Below, piece after piece: positions 35,056 through 44,103 of a stretch of 64,000 bases of DNA. The stretch covers positions 3,472,001 through 3,536,000 of the forward strand of contig OZ245715.1 in assembly GCA_965226965.1 (NCBI GenBank), read 5' to 3'. The notes beneath the pieces are model-generated. The model was not told the DNA's origin. It saw only the letters and a list, made by a program, of their open reading frames with translations, and searched no databases. The translations under genes were made by a program, and so were the position numbers. Each line of letters opens with the position of its first letter. Within the stretch, counting starts at the first letter, position 1. This DNA comes from Endoryza foliicola. Its GTDB lineage: Bacteria > Bacteroidota > Bacteroidia > Chitinophagales > Chitinophagaceae.

Positions 35056-36768
35056 ATGAAACGCGTCTTCTTTTTTATTCTTCTATTATCCGTTAGCTAT
35101 GGTAGCATCGCTCAAACATTGGCCTTAACGCATGTTACCATTGTTGATGTTGAAACCGGAAAAGCAATCCCTGATCAAACGATTATTATAGATAGTAATC
35201 GAATTACTGCTTTAGGCAAAACAGGAAAACTAAAAACTCCTGCTTCAGCCACTATCATTGATGCTACCGGCAAATACATCATGCCGGGTTTGATTGACGC
35301 TCATATCCATTTCTTTCAAAGTGGAGGTTTGTATACCCGCCCCGATGCGTTGAACTTAAATGTGGCATTGCCTTATGAAAAAGACCAGCAGTGGATTAAA
35401 GAGAATTTGAACGATCTGATGCGCCGTTATTTGGCTTGCGGCATTACTTCGGTTATAGACGTGGGTGGCCCTATGAGCAATTATGCTGTGCGAGAACAAT
35501 TGGAACAGTCAAAATATGCACCCAATGCATGGGTTACCGGTCCATTGATTTCAACCTACCTACCTCCCAACTTAGATAAAAAAGATCCTCCAATCATTAA
35601 GGTCAGTTCAGCGGAAGAAGCAAGAGACTTGGTTAAAAAACAATTGCCTTACAAACCTGATTTTATTAAAATCTGGTACATCGTATTACCGGGTCAACCC
35701 GCAGAAAAAACACTTCCCATTATTGAAGCGGCCATTCAAGAGAGCCATGTGAATGGACTTAAAGTTGCTGTTCACGCAACAGAATATCAGACAGCAAAAT
35801 TGGCAGTCACTGCAGGAGCCGACATCTTGGTTCACAGCGTAGACGATCAATTGGTAGACGATGCTTTTATCCAACTATTAAAAGCTAAAAACACCGTTTA
35901 CATCCCTACCCTTCAAGTAGCTCAGTTGTACAATCGAGTGTTTTCTCAAAACTTTGATTTTACCAATTATGAACTGTCCATGTCGAATCCATTTATGTTG
36001 GGTTCTCTCTATGATCTAAAACACTTAAACCCTACCACTATAAAATTCGACTATAAAAAATTAGTGGGAAGGTTACCCGCACCCAGCAAAGAAGACAGCA
36101 CTATGCTTACTAATTTAGGGCTGTTGAACAAGGCCGGCATTCGAATTGTATCGGGTACGGATGCGGGTAATATTGGAACACAACATGCGGCTTCATTGTA
36201 TAGAGAATTAGAGTTGATGCATCAGGGTGGAATGTCGAACGCCGATATTCTAAAAGCATCCACCATTCAAGCCGCAAAAGGGTTTGGAAAAGACAGTCTC
36301 TATGGGAGTATCAAAAAAGGAAAAATCGCCAATCTACTTTTATTAAATAGTAATCCGCTCGACAGTTTAATAGCGCTTCAACAAATTGGAACTTTGATCT
36401 ACAAAGGAACTCTTTATAGCCCGGACACATTGATTCAGAAAACGCCTGCTGCAATTGTTCAGGAGCAATTAAACGCCTACAATGCTCGAAACATTGATGC
36501 ATTTGCAGCTACCTACTCCGATTCAGTAGAGTTGTATGAATTCCCTAATAAACTGCTAGCAAAAGGTAAAAAAGCACTCTACGATGACTACAAAGGAATG
36601 TTCAATTCTGTTAAGAACTTGCATTGTGAAATAACAGAACGGATCATTCAAGGCAATCGTATTATTGATCATGAATCGGTTACGGGTTTTGGGGCGAAAC
36701 CACTTCGTGCAGTAGCGATCTATGAAGTTGAAAAAGGAAAGATTGCGAGAGTATATTTTATCCAGTAA
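35056..36768 (+). CDS. Exported amidohydrolase with C-terminal NTF2-like domain
   Basis: Protein of 570 residues. The signal peptide MKRVFFFILLLSVSYGSIAQ fixes the ATG at 35056, because a longer reading frame from 34990 would start inside a terminator hairpin. The amidohydrolase domain has GLIDAHIHFF (HxH metal site), KVAVHATEY, ILVHSVDDQ and VSGTDAGNIG with the catalytic aspartate. Residues from about 465 (EQLNAYNARNIDAFAATYSD to the end) form an extra SnoaL/NTF2-like domain, not normally part of these enzymes. The substrate is unknown. It converges on iorB. Confidence 0.87.
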   Translation: MKRVFFFILLLSVSYGSIAQTLALTHVTIVDVETGKAIPDQTIIIDSNRITALGKTGKLKTPASATIIDATGKYIMPGLIDAHIHFFQSGGLYTRPDALNLNVALPYEKDQQWIKENLNDLMRRYLACGITSVIDVGGPMSNYAVREQLEQSKYAPNAWVTGPLISTYLPPNLDKKDPPIIKVSSAEEARDLVKKQLPYKPDFIKIWYIVLPGQPAEKTLPIIEAAIQESHVNGLKVAVHATEYQTAKLAVTAGADILVHSVDDQLVDDAFIQLLKAKNTVYIPTLQVAQLYNRVFSQNFDFTNYELSMSNPFMLGSLYDLKHLNPTTIKFDYKKLVGRLPAPSKEDSTMLTNLGLLNKAGIRIVSGTDAGNIGTQHAASLYRELELMHQGGMSNADILKASTIQAAKGFGKDSLYGSIKKGKIANLLLLNSNPLDSLIALQQIGTLIYKGTLYSPDTLIQKTPAAIVQEQLNAYNARNIDAFAATYSDSVELYEFPNKLLAKGKKALYDDYKGMFNSVKNLHCEITERIIQGNRIIDHESVTGFGAKPLRAVAIYEVEKGKIARVYFIQ

Positions 36769-36769
36769 A

Positions 36770-36801
36770 AGAAAAACCGGGGCTGCTAGGCAGTCCCGGT
36801 T
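36770..36801 (-). terminator. Terminator overlapping the iorB stop codon
   Basis: Stem AACCGGG-G-CTGC / GCAG-T-CCCGGTT with loop TAG, followed on the minus strand by TTTTTCTTTT. The iorB stop codon (36786-36788) lies at the tip of the stem-loop. Confidence 0.8.
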
Positions 36802-39011
36802 ACTAATACAAATCCTTCGTTTCGAATTGGTAAAGTTCTAGGTCTTGCGCCTGCTGCTGCTAAAGCGTTGCACAGCGCGGGTGCTACCGTTGGCAATCCA
36901 ACCTCCCCTACTCCACCGGGTTCTTCTTCACTAGGCACTACAATGATTTCAACCGGCGGCATTTCATTGTAGCGCAAGAGTTCATAGTTTCGGAAACTAT
37001 CTTGAACCACGCGGCCGTCTTTAATAGTAATTTCTCCTTTCAGTGTTTGTTGAAGTGCAAATGCCAATCCTCCTTCCATCTGGTTTTTCAATCCATCCGG
37101 ATTGATCACAATGCCACAATCGATCGCAGCAACTACTTTTACAATCTTAAACTGTTTCGGACCTACCATTTCAATTTCAATTGCATGAGCTGCATAGCTT
37201 TTTGCAAAAATGAAGGAATGGGTTGCCACACCTATGTAATGCTTGGGTTTACGTGGCTTGTTATATCCTATGCCTTCAGCAGCGGCTTTTAAAACATTTG
37301 CAATTCTAGAGGGATATTGTTTCATCGCTCCTGCTCCTTCTCCCACTAAAAACATTGGTCTGTTTTCTAAAAGCCCCAAACGGAATTTCAAAGGATCCTT
37401 TTTCTGCTTTCTAGCAACTTCATCGATAAAACTTTCAATTGGAAATACATTCATACATATTTCAACTGATCGAAGCCATCCTCTGTTGATATTGAAATCA
37501 ACGTGGGTATATCCGGTTTTAACATTGGGGACATCATAGTAAAAATCGCCTGTAGCACCACCTAAGTTTTCCGATGGATCAGGAACCGAAGGGCCACCCG
37601 TCATCACTGCAATTGAAGTTGACAACAAATGATGATACCAAGATTCCATGTTCCCTTTTACGTCCCAACTAGCTTCCAGTAAATGATAGTTCGCCGGGCG
37701 GAAGGGATCGAAGCGTATATCTTCCGTTCTATCCCACACAATTTTAACGGCCTGGTTGAGCTGCTGTGCAATTTTCACGGCTTCGATAGCAAATTCAAAA
37801 TGGAGGCGTCTTCCAAAACCACCTCCAATTAATGCGAGGTTTACTTTAATGTTTTCTTTTTTAATGCCACAATCGGCGGCAATTTGATTGACGGTCCAAT
37901 CGGGCAATTGCAACCCACCCCACAATTCACAGTTGCCATCTTTTACCTGAGCTATGAAATTGATAGGCTCCATAGTGGCATGCGCTAAAAATGGTTCACT
38001 GTAGGTTTGGCGTAAACTTCTTAGAGGATCTTTCTTCAAAGAGTCGATATTTCCTTTCTTGAACTTTTCAAACTTCGGCTTTTGCTTTGCTACAACCGCC
38101 ATTTGTTTGAAAAGATCAGCACTGTTTTGTTGTTTATCCTTTGGAATGCTCCACTCAATTTTCAACTGTGCTTTGGCCTTTTGTGCGGCCCAAGTAGAGG
38201 TGGCAATCACTGCTACACCATCGCGAACGTGCATAGGAACGCCCGTGCCTTTGATGGTAACGTATTTCAAATAACCGGGAATTGCTTTGGCAGCTGTATC
38301 GTCTACTTTCACAAGACTGCCTCCTAAAACCGGGCATCGTTCAATGGATGCGAATACCATTCCCGGTATCTTAAGATCAATACCATACTTTGCTTTTCCG
38401 GTAAGAATTTCTTTTAAGTTTGATTTCTTTTGCTCTTTCCCAATTAGTTTGAAATCTTTAGCTTGTTTCAAAGTCACTTTTTCAGGAATCGGAAGCTTGG
38501 CCGCGTCACACACCAATTCACCATAACCAATCGATTTCATGGTGGTGGCATTTACAATGGTCCCATTGTCGGCAGCACACATTTCAGGAGCAATGCCCCA
38601 TTTTTTAGCTGCAGCAGTGATCAACATCGTTTTTGCAATGGCACCTGCTTTTCATAATTCATTGTAGTCGGTTAATACACTTTGACTCCCTCCTGTATCG
38701 TGGGCACCTGGCGCCAGTGCTCCATACGGCGCAATTTCTGTTTTCACTTTTTTCCAGTCGGCATCCATTTCGTCCGCCACAATCATTGGCAGTGATGTAT
38801 TCACCCCTTGTCCCATTTCTTGGCGGGCAACATAAATGGTGATGGCACCCGATTTATCTATCTTAATAAGTGTATTGGGTTGAAAGTACTCGCAATCATC
38901 GGGCAGCATGGCTTGCGCCTGCGATGGCAATACGAAGCCAATTAACAAGCTTCCGGTTCCCATCGAACTCAGTTGAAGAAATCTTCTTCTATCGATTGTA
39001 GTTTTTTTCAT
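36786..39011 (-). pseudogene. iorB-type molybdopterin oxidoreductase large subunit, interrupted by TGA
   Basis: Xanthine-oxidase-family large subunit of the IorB (isoquinoline 1-oxidoreductase beta) type, 741 codons. It begins with a Tat signal (DRRRFLQLSS). FLAHATMEPINF, IGGGFGRRL and the C-terminal GEVGLPTVAPALCNALAAAGA are molybdopterin-site motifs. Reading is broken by a single in-frame TGA at 38652-38654 between SVLTDYNEL and KAGAIAKTMLITAAAKKWG. Both sides stay in the same frame and would join without loss. A CGA-to-TGA change at an arginine is the simplest origin. It may be a recent nonsense mutation, a sequencing error or readthrough. The downstream part alone (ATG at 38627) would lack the Tat signal. 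iorA is immediately upstream. Confidence 0.85.
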
Positions 39012-39017
39012 AATCGG

Positions 39018-39482
39018 TTACGCTGGGAGGTTAGATAATACGTGATCAATGGCTTTTTCTATTCTGTGATAAGTTCCACAACGGCATAAATTCTGGCTCA
39101 TCACAGAATTTACCTGGTCTTTTGTTGGCTTTTTTACCTGACTCAATAAGCCGGCAAAAGCCATCATTTGTCCTGCTTGGCAGTAACCACATTGTGGCAC
39201 ACTGAACTTCTCCCAGGCTTCTTGTATGGGGTGTAAGGCGTCTTTGCCCAGTCCTTCAATGGTAGTGAGGTCTTGGCCGCTGCAGGCTCGAACGGGAGTT
39301 TGACAAGCGCGAACAGATCGATTGTTAATGAGAATGGTACAGGCACCACAGGTATTAACGCCGCACCCATATTTCGTTCCGGTTAAATCAAGTAAATCGC
39401 GCAAAACCCACAAAATCGGCATATCGGGTTCTGCCTCCACCGCTACCTCTTTTCCGTTCACTTTAAAGCTATAACTGGCCAT
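39018..39482 (-). CDS. iorA-type (2Fe-2S) small subunit of aldehyde/isoquinoline oxidoreductase
   Basis: Two-cluster ferredoxin-like subunit of 154 residues. The plant-type cluster CGVNTCGACTILIN with a further cysteine in RACQTP is in the N-terminal half, and the second cluster CGYCQAGQMM plus CRCGTYHRIEKAI in the C-terminal half. It partners the molybdopterin subunit encoded six bases downstream; electrons would leave through it or a cytochrome c. The ATG at 39482 (MASYSFKVNG) matches the family start; a longer frame to 39575 would overlap the neighbouring ABC-F gene and is rejected. It has no own Tat signal and would travel with the large subunit. Confidence 0.93.
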   Translation of the reverse strand: MASYSFKVNGKEVAVEAEPDMPILWVLRDLLDLTGTKYGCGVNTCGACTILINNRSVRACQTPVRACSGQDLTTIEGLGKDALHPIQEAWEKFSVPQCGYCQAGQMMAFAGLLSQVKKPTKDQVNSVMSQNLCRCGTYHRIEKAIDHVLSNLPA

Positions 39483-39557
39483 TTTTAAAATTTTATATAA
39501 GTTAAGCAGGTTCATTGAAATGGCAAAAGGAATTAGAAGATCGGAAGCTAAATTGAA

Positions 39558-39565
39558 TATCTTTG
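39558..39565 (+). promoter_or_regulatory. -7 element of the ABC-F gene
   Basis: TATCTTTG, exact TANNTTTG, ends four bases before the ATG at 39570, so the transcript would be leaderless or nearly so. Confidence 0.5.
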
Positions 39566-39569
39566 CGCC

Positions 39570-41456
39570 ATGCATTATGTATCTGTGGAGGGGCTTTCAA
39601 AAAGTTATGGGATTCAGCCCCTGTTTTCATCTATTTCCTTTCACATTGAAGAAGGGGATAAAATAGCCCTAATTGCCAAGAACGGGTCCGGTAAATCCAC
39701 CCTACTAAAAATACTTTCAGGTGCCGAAACGCCTGATGAAGGTACTTGTTGGATCAATAAAGATGTAACCGTCGCGTTGTTTGAACAAGAACCGCATTTC
39801 GATGAAAAGGCCACCATTCTCGATAATATATTTCATCACAGCAATCCTGTCATTGCGGCCATTAAAGCCTACGAAGACGCCTGCGATATAAACGACGAAA
39901 CGAAAATCCATGAAGCCGTTGTTCAAATGGATCAATTGGGGGCCTGGGATTTTGACGCTAAAGTAAAGCAGATCTTAGGCAGATTGAACATCCACCACTT
40001 ACAACAACCCGTTGGAACTTTATCGGGTGGACAGCGCAAACGCATTGCTCTTGCAAAAACCCTCATCGATATCGGATTTGAGCACAAACATGTATTGCTG
40101 ATCATGGATGAGCCTACCAACCACCTCGATATCGCCATGGTAGAGTGGCTCGAGCATTACCTCAATCAAGAGCGTATTACCCTTCTATTAGTAACCCATG
40201 ATCGTTATTTTCTTGACTCGGTTTGTGATGAAATATGGGAATTGGATCGAAATACACTCTATGTATATAAGGGAGACTATGAGAACTATTTAGAGAAGAA
40301 AGCGGCTCGAATGGAAAGCGAGTTGGCCAGTATTGACAAAGCTCGAAATACCTATCGAAAAGAATTGGAATGGATGCGCAAGCAACCCAAAGCTAGAACC
40401 ACCAAATCGAAAAGCCGCATTGATGCTTTTTACGATATTGAATCAAAAGCCAAACAGAAAATAGAAGATGCCAAGCTGCAATTGGATATGAAAATGAGCA
40501 GGCTTGGTGGAAAGATTTTAGAGCTCAAGAAAGTATACAAGAGTTATGGTGAGAAAGTACTACTAAAAGGTTACGATTATACTTTTAAAAAGGGAGAGCG
40601 AGTTGGGATTGTTGGAAAGAATGGAGTTGGGAAATCTACATTTATCAATATCCTGCAACAACTGGAGCAACCCGATAGTGGTAAAGTAAACATTGGCGAT
40701 ACCGTTATTTTTGGTAACTATTCGCAACAGGGTTTGGTGATCAAAGAAGACCTAAGGGTGATTGAATTTGTGAAGAACATAGCGGAGAACTTTCCATTGG
40801 CAAGTGGCGGATCCTTAACTGCTGCCCAATTCTTACAATTGTTTTTATTTGATCCCGACAAGCAATATACGTATATCAGCAAATTAAGTGGCGGTGAAAA
40901 GAGGAGATTGCATTTACTGTCGATTCTCTTCAGAAACCCCAATTTTCTGATACTTGATGAACCCACCAACGATTTAGACCTTCCTACATTGGGAGTTCTG
41001 GAACAGTTTCTCTCAGAGTTTCCCGGATGTTTATTGATCGTATCACACGATCGCTATTTCATGGACCGATTGGTTGATCATTTGTTGGTATTTGAAGGTG
41101 AAGGCGAGATTCGCGATTTTCCCGGAAACTATACTCAGTACCGCCTTTGGGAGAAAGAGCAAGAAGCCATTCAACAAAAAACGTCGACACCAGAACCTGT
41201 AAAAGAGAAAATTGAAGAAGTAAAACCTGTTGAGAAACGTAGACTGAGTTATAAAGAAAAACGTGAGTTCGAAATACTGGAAAAAGAACTACCGGAATTG
41301 GCGGCTAAGAAAGAAGCATTGCAAAATGAGTTGAACAAACCCGATCTTCCTTATGAACGCTTACAAGAAGTGAGTGCTTCATTGGTTTCGATCACCAACG
41401 AATTGGATGAAAAAGAACTGCGTTGGTTAGAATTGAGTGAGTTTGCCGAAAATTAG
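39570..41456 (+). CDS. ABC-F family ATPase (Uup-like)
   Basis: Soluble protein of 628 residues with two ABC domains and no membrane part. Walker A sites are AKNGSGKST (about 36) and GKNGVGKST (about 350); signatures are LSGGQRKR and LSGGEKRR; Walker B sites are LLIMDEPTNHLD and LILDEPTNDLD. The inter-domain linker (about 235-310) is the ABC-F arm, rich in Lys, Arg and Glu. The last ~110 residues form a charged coiled coil, as in Uup. ABC-F proteins act on ribosomes to resolve stalls or antibiotic block; the exact member cannot be named. Confidence 0.93.
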   Translation: MHYVSVEGLSKSYGIQPLFSSISFHIEEGDKIALIAKNGSGKSTLLKILSGAETPDEGTCWINKDVTVALFEQEPHFDEKATILDNIFHHSNPVIAAIKAYEDACDINDETKIHEAVVQMDQLGAWDFDAKVKQILGRLNIHHLQQPVGTLSGGQRKRIALAKTLIDIGFEHKHVLLIMDEPTNHLDIAMVEWLEHYLNQERITLLLVTHDRYFLDSVCDEIWELDRNTLYVYKGDYENYLEKKAARMESELASIDKARNTYRKELEWMRKQPKARTTKSKSRIDAFYDIESKAKQKIEDAKLQLDMKMSRLGGKILELKKVYKSYGEKVLLKGYDYTFKKGERVGIVGKNGVGKSTFINILQQLEQPDSGKVNIGDTVIFGNYSQQGLVIKEDLRVIEFVKNIAENFPLASGGSLTAAQFLQLFLFDPDKQYTYISKLSGGEKRRLHLLSILFRNPNFLILDEPTNDLDLPTLGVLEQFLSEFPGCLLIVSHDRYFMDRLVDHLLVFEGEGEIRDFPGNYTQYRLWEKEQEAIQQKTSTPEPVKEKIEEVKPVEKRRLSYKEKREFEILEKELPELAAKKEALQNELNKPDLPYERLQEVSASLVSITNELDEKELRWLELSEFAEN

Positions 41457-41521
41457 CCACATATAAAGGGTAACGGGTTCTATTACTGTACCAATGGCAA
41501 CAAAACTCCCCAGAACAAACT

Positions 41522-41529
41522 TATTTTTG
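41522..41529 (+). promoter_or_regulatory. -7 element of the M28 peptidase gene
   Basis: TATTTTTG, exact TANNTTTG, about 20 bases before the ATG at 41549. No clear -33 element. Confidence 0.4.
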
Positions 41530-41548
41530 AAAAAAATAGCGCATCAAC

Positions 41549-43084
41549 ATGAGAAAACTCTTTATTGCCGGCGCCTTACTTTTTAGTTTGACTTCTCAAG
41601 CTCAAAAAGCTAAGAAAGCCCCTAAGGCAGCGGATCCTAAGCCATTCGCAGCCACTATCACTCCCGATGATTTAAAAAAGCATCTTTACATTGTAGCAGG
41701 TGCCGAGATGGAAGGACGTGAAACAGCCACAGACGGTCAAAAAAAGGCCGCCGCTTACATTGAAAATCATTTTAAAAGCTTGGGACTAGCGCCTGGAAAT
41801 GGCAGCAGTTACCAACAATTGTATCCTGTATTTCAGGATTCAATGGTTAGAGCCGGTTTGGAAGTAAACGGAAAATCATTTGAATACAACAAAGACTTCT
41901 CGATCAACTTTGCGAGTGCCTATACTTCTACCCTTTTCGGTGGAGATGTAGTATTTGCAGGATACGGAATCAGCGATTCAACTCGTGATGATTATGCAGG
42001 GGTGAATGCAAAAGGTAAAATTGTTCTGGTTTTTGCCGGTACCCCTCCAGCTCAAACGGGCACCACTGTAAGAGGAAGAAACCCTTTCGCTATTCAAGAA
42101 GCAGCTCAAAAAAATGGCGCCATAGCCGTATTGCAAGTTGCCAATGGCTCTCCTCGCAGACCAGGAGGAAACAAAGGAAATATGTACGTGAATGGTTTTC
42201 GTAAAACCATTTACCCCAATACCTTCCTAATTTCTGAAGAAGTTGCCGCTGCAATTATGGGAGCTGATTTCAATGCTGCTAAGGAGGCTTTGAAAACCGG
42301 TACCACTCCTGCTAAAGTTTATTCAGCCAATGTGATGTTAGATTTTGCGAAAGTAACAGCTCAATTGAACAGTAGCAATGTGATCGGATTCATGGAAGGA
42401 ACCGATTTAAAAGACGAATATGTGGTGATCTCTGCCCACTACGATCACTTAGGTAAAAGAGACAATGTAATTTATTTTGGCGCCGATGACGACGGATCCG
42501 GTACTACAGGATTGTTGGACATCGCTGAGGCCTTTGTTAAAGCGAAAGCAGCCGGAAAAGGACCGCGCAGAAGCATCATTTTTATCACTGTTTCGGGAGA
42601 AGAGAAAGGTCTTTGGGGATCTGCTTATTATGGAGATCATCCAACTTATCCATTGGATAAAACAACCGTTGACTTAAACATCGACATGATTGGTCGCATC
42701 GATCCGAAAAGAAAAGGTGATTCTACCAACTACGTATATGTTGTTGGTGATGACAAACTTAGTTCTGATTTAAAACCAATAAGTGAGAGCGTTAACAATA
42801 AATACACCAAACTAGAATTGGATTACAAATACAATGATCCAAAAGATACTGAGCGTATTTATTACAGAAGCGACCATTTCAACTTTGCTAGAAAAGGCGT
42901 TCCTATCATTTTCTATTTCAATGGTACACACGCAGATTATCACCGTCCAACCGACACACCTGATAAAATCGACTATGTGCAAATGGCAAAAAGAGCTCAA
43001 TTGGTATTCTATACTGCTTGGGAAATGGCCAACCGAAACGATATGTTGAAAAGAGACATTCCTCTGGATGCTCAATTCAGATAA
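41549..43084 (+). CDS. Exported M28 zinc aminopeptidase
   Basis: Peptidase family M28 protein of 511 residues with a signal peptide (MRKLFIAGALLFSLTSQAQ) and a lysine-rich mature start. A PA-like insert precedes the catalytic part (about 120-220). Zinc ligands appear as VISAHYDHLGK, GADDDGSGTTG, SGEEKGLWGS (general-base Glu and ligand Glu), LNIDMIGR and HADYHRPTDTPDKIDY. All are present, so it should be active as a periplasmic or secreted aminopeptidase. A strong terminator follows. Confidence 0.93.
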   Translation: MRKLFIAGALLFSLTSQAQKAKKAPKAADPKPFAATITPDDLKKHLYIVAGAEMEGRETATDGQKKAAAYIENHFKSLGLAPGNGSSYQQLYPVFQDSMVRAGLEVNGKSFEYNKDFSINFASAYTSTLFGGDVVFAGYGISDSTRDDYAGVNAKGKIVLVFAGTPPAQTGTTVRGRNPFAIQEAAQKNGAIAVLQVANGSPRRPGGNKGNMYVNGFRKTIYPNTFLISEEVAAAIMGADFNAAKEALKTGTTPAKVYSANVMLDFAKVTAQLNSSNVIGFMEGTDLKDEYVVISAHYDHLGKRDNVIYFGADDDGSGTTGLLDIAEAFVKAKAAGKGPRRSIIFITVSGEEKGLWGSAYYGDHPTYPLDKTTVDLNIDMIGRIDPKRKGDSTNYVYVVGDDKLSSDLKPISESVNNKYTKLELDYKYNDPKDTERIYYRSDHFNFARKGVPIIFYFNGTHADYHRPTDTPDKIDYVQMAKRAQLVFYTAWEMANRNDMLKRDIPLDAQFR

Positions 43085-43089
43085 TAACG

Positions 43090-43121
43090 AAAAAAGCGAA
43101 GGTTTAACCTTCGCTTTTTTT
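43090..43121. terminator. Bidirectional terminator
   Basis: Stem AAAAAAGCGAAGGTT / AACCTTCGCTTTTTT with a single-base centre, T-run on both strands. It ends the M28 gene and could also serve the convergent methyltransferase gene. Confidence 0.9.
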
Positions 43122-43155
43122 ATACTACAATAAATTAAAACATTTCGACAAAGAA

Positions 43156-44103
43156 TCAGACAGTAATGAGATAGCACCATCGCAATAATTTGCCCTCAAA
43201 ATCGAAAGGTGTAGTTGCTTTGGTAAAGTCTTTGATTTCAGTGGCATGAAGCGCTTCCTTGTTCAATTCAAACTTCCGATAATTGTTACTAAAGTAGATT
43301 TGTCCTCCGGGTTTAGTAGCACGAATCACTTCATTCAATAGATCAACATGATCTCTTTGAATATCGAGAATATCCTTCATCATTTTACTATTGCTGAAGG
43401 TAGGTGGGTCCATTACTACTAAATCAAAGTACTGAGAAGGCAAAGTTTCTAGATATTGCTTCACATCCGCACGAACGGTTTTGTATTTCTTCGGATCATC
43501 AAATCCATTCAACATCATGTTTTCCTCCATCCAAGCGAGATAGGTGTTTGAAAGGTCTACACTTACTACCTCAGAGGCGCCCCCTGCAGCTGCATACACC
43601 GAAAATGAACCGGTATAGCAAAACAGGTTGAGTACTTTTTTCCCTTCGCAGTTTTCGCGCACTCGCTGTCTTGTTACACGGTGATCTAAAAACAAGCCGG
43701 TATCCAAATAGTCTGTCAAGTTCACGCGAAAGTACAAACCGCTTTCTTGAACCGTAAACTTCTCCCCTTTTTCATCCAGTTTTTGATATTGTCCGTGCCG
43801 CCCCTCCTTTCTCTGACGAAGCTTAATGAACACTTGCTCATCACTCAGTTCCAACACTTCTTTAACAACTTCAACGCAACCTACTAACCATGCTTCGTAT
43901 TCTTCTTCTGTTAATGAATGTTTACTGCGATATTCAGCGATGTAAACTCTTGTTCCGTATAATTCGATGATCAGTGGAAATTCAGGCAGGTCTCTATCAT
44001 ATAAACGAAAACAACTGATATTTTGTCTACGTGCCAACTTGCTCAAATGTTTGTACACTTTGGCAAGTCGATTCTTAAACATGATATGTTTCTCTGAAAT
44101 CAT
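43156..44103 (-). CDS. RlmK-like rRNA methyltransferase (stand-alone)
   Basis: SAM-dependent methyltransferase of 315 residues corresponding to the C-terminal half of E. coli RlmKL, the part that makes m7G2069 in 23S rRNA. The SAM motif is LNLFCYTGSFSVYAAAGGA, followed by VSVDLSNTY. The catalytic motif is VVMDPPTFSNSKMM, with IQRDHVDLL and YFSNNYRKF as in RlmK. The ATG at 44103 overlaps the upstream stop as ATGA, which decides the start against a longer frame to 44190. It is translationally coupled to the MFS gene. The RlmL half is not adjacent. Confidence 0.88.
   Translation of the reverse strand: MISEKHIMFKNRLAKVYKHLSKLARRQNISCFRLYDRDLPEFPLIIELYGTRVYIAEYRSKHSLTEEEYEAWLVGCVEVVKEVLELSDEQVFIKLRQRKEGRHGQYQKLDEKGEKFTVQESGLYFRVNLTDYLDTGLFLDHRVTRQRVRENCEGKKVLNLFCYTGSFSVYAAAGGASEVVSVDLSNTYLAWMEENMMLNGFDDPKKYKTVRADVKQYLETLPSQYFDLVVMDPPTFSNSKMMKDILDIQRDHVDLLNEVIRATKPGGQIYFSNNYRKFELNKEALHATEIKDFTKATTPFDFEGKLLRWCYLITV

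Noticed and set aside
39483..39575. Longer N-terminus for the IorA-type subunit
   Set aside because: It would overlap the divergent ABC-F gene and its promoter, and the extra residues do not match the family start.
40430..40500. A frameshift between the two halves of the ABC-F protein
   Set aside because: The linker between the two ABC domains is the normal arm and coiled region of ABC-F proteins, and the frame is open throughout.
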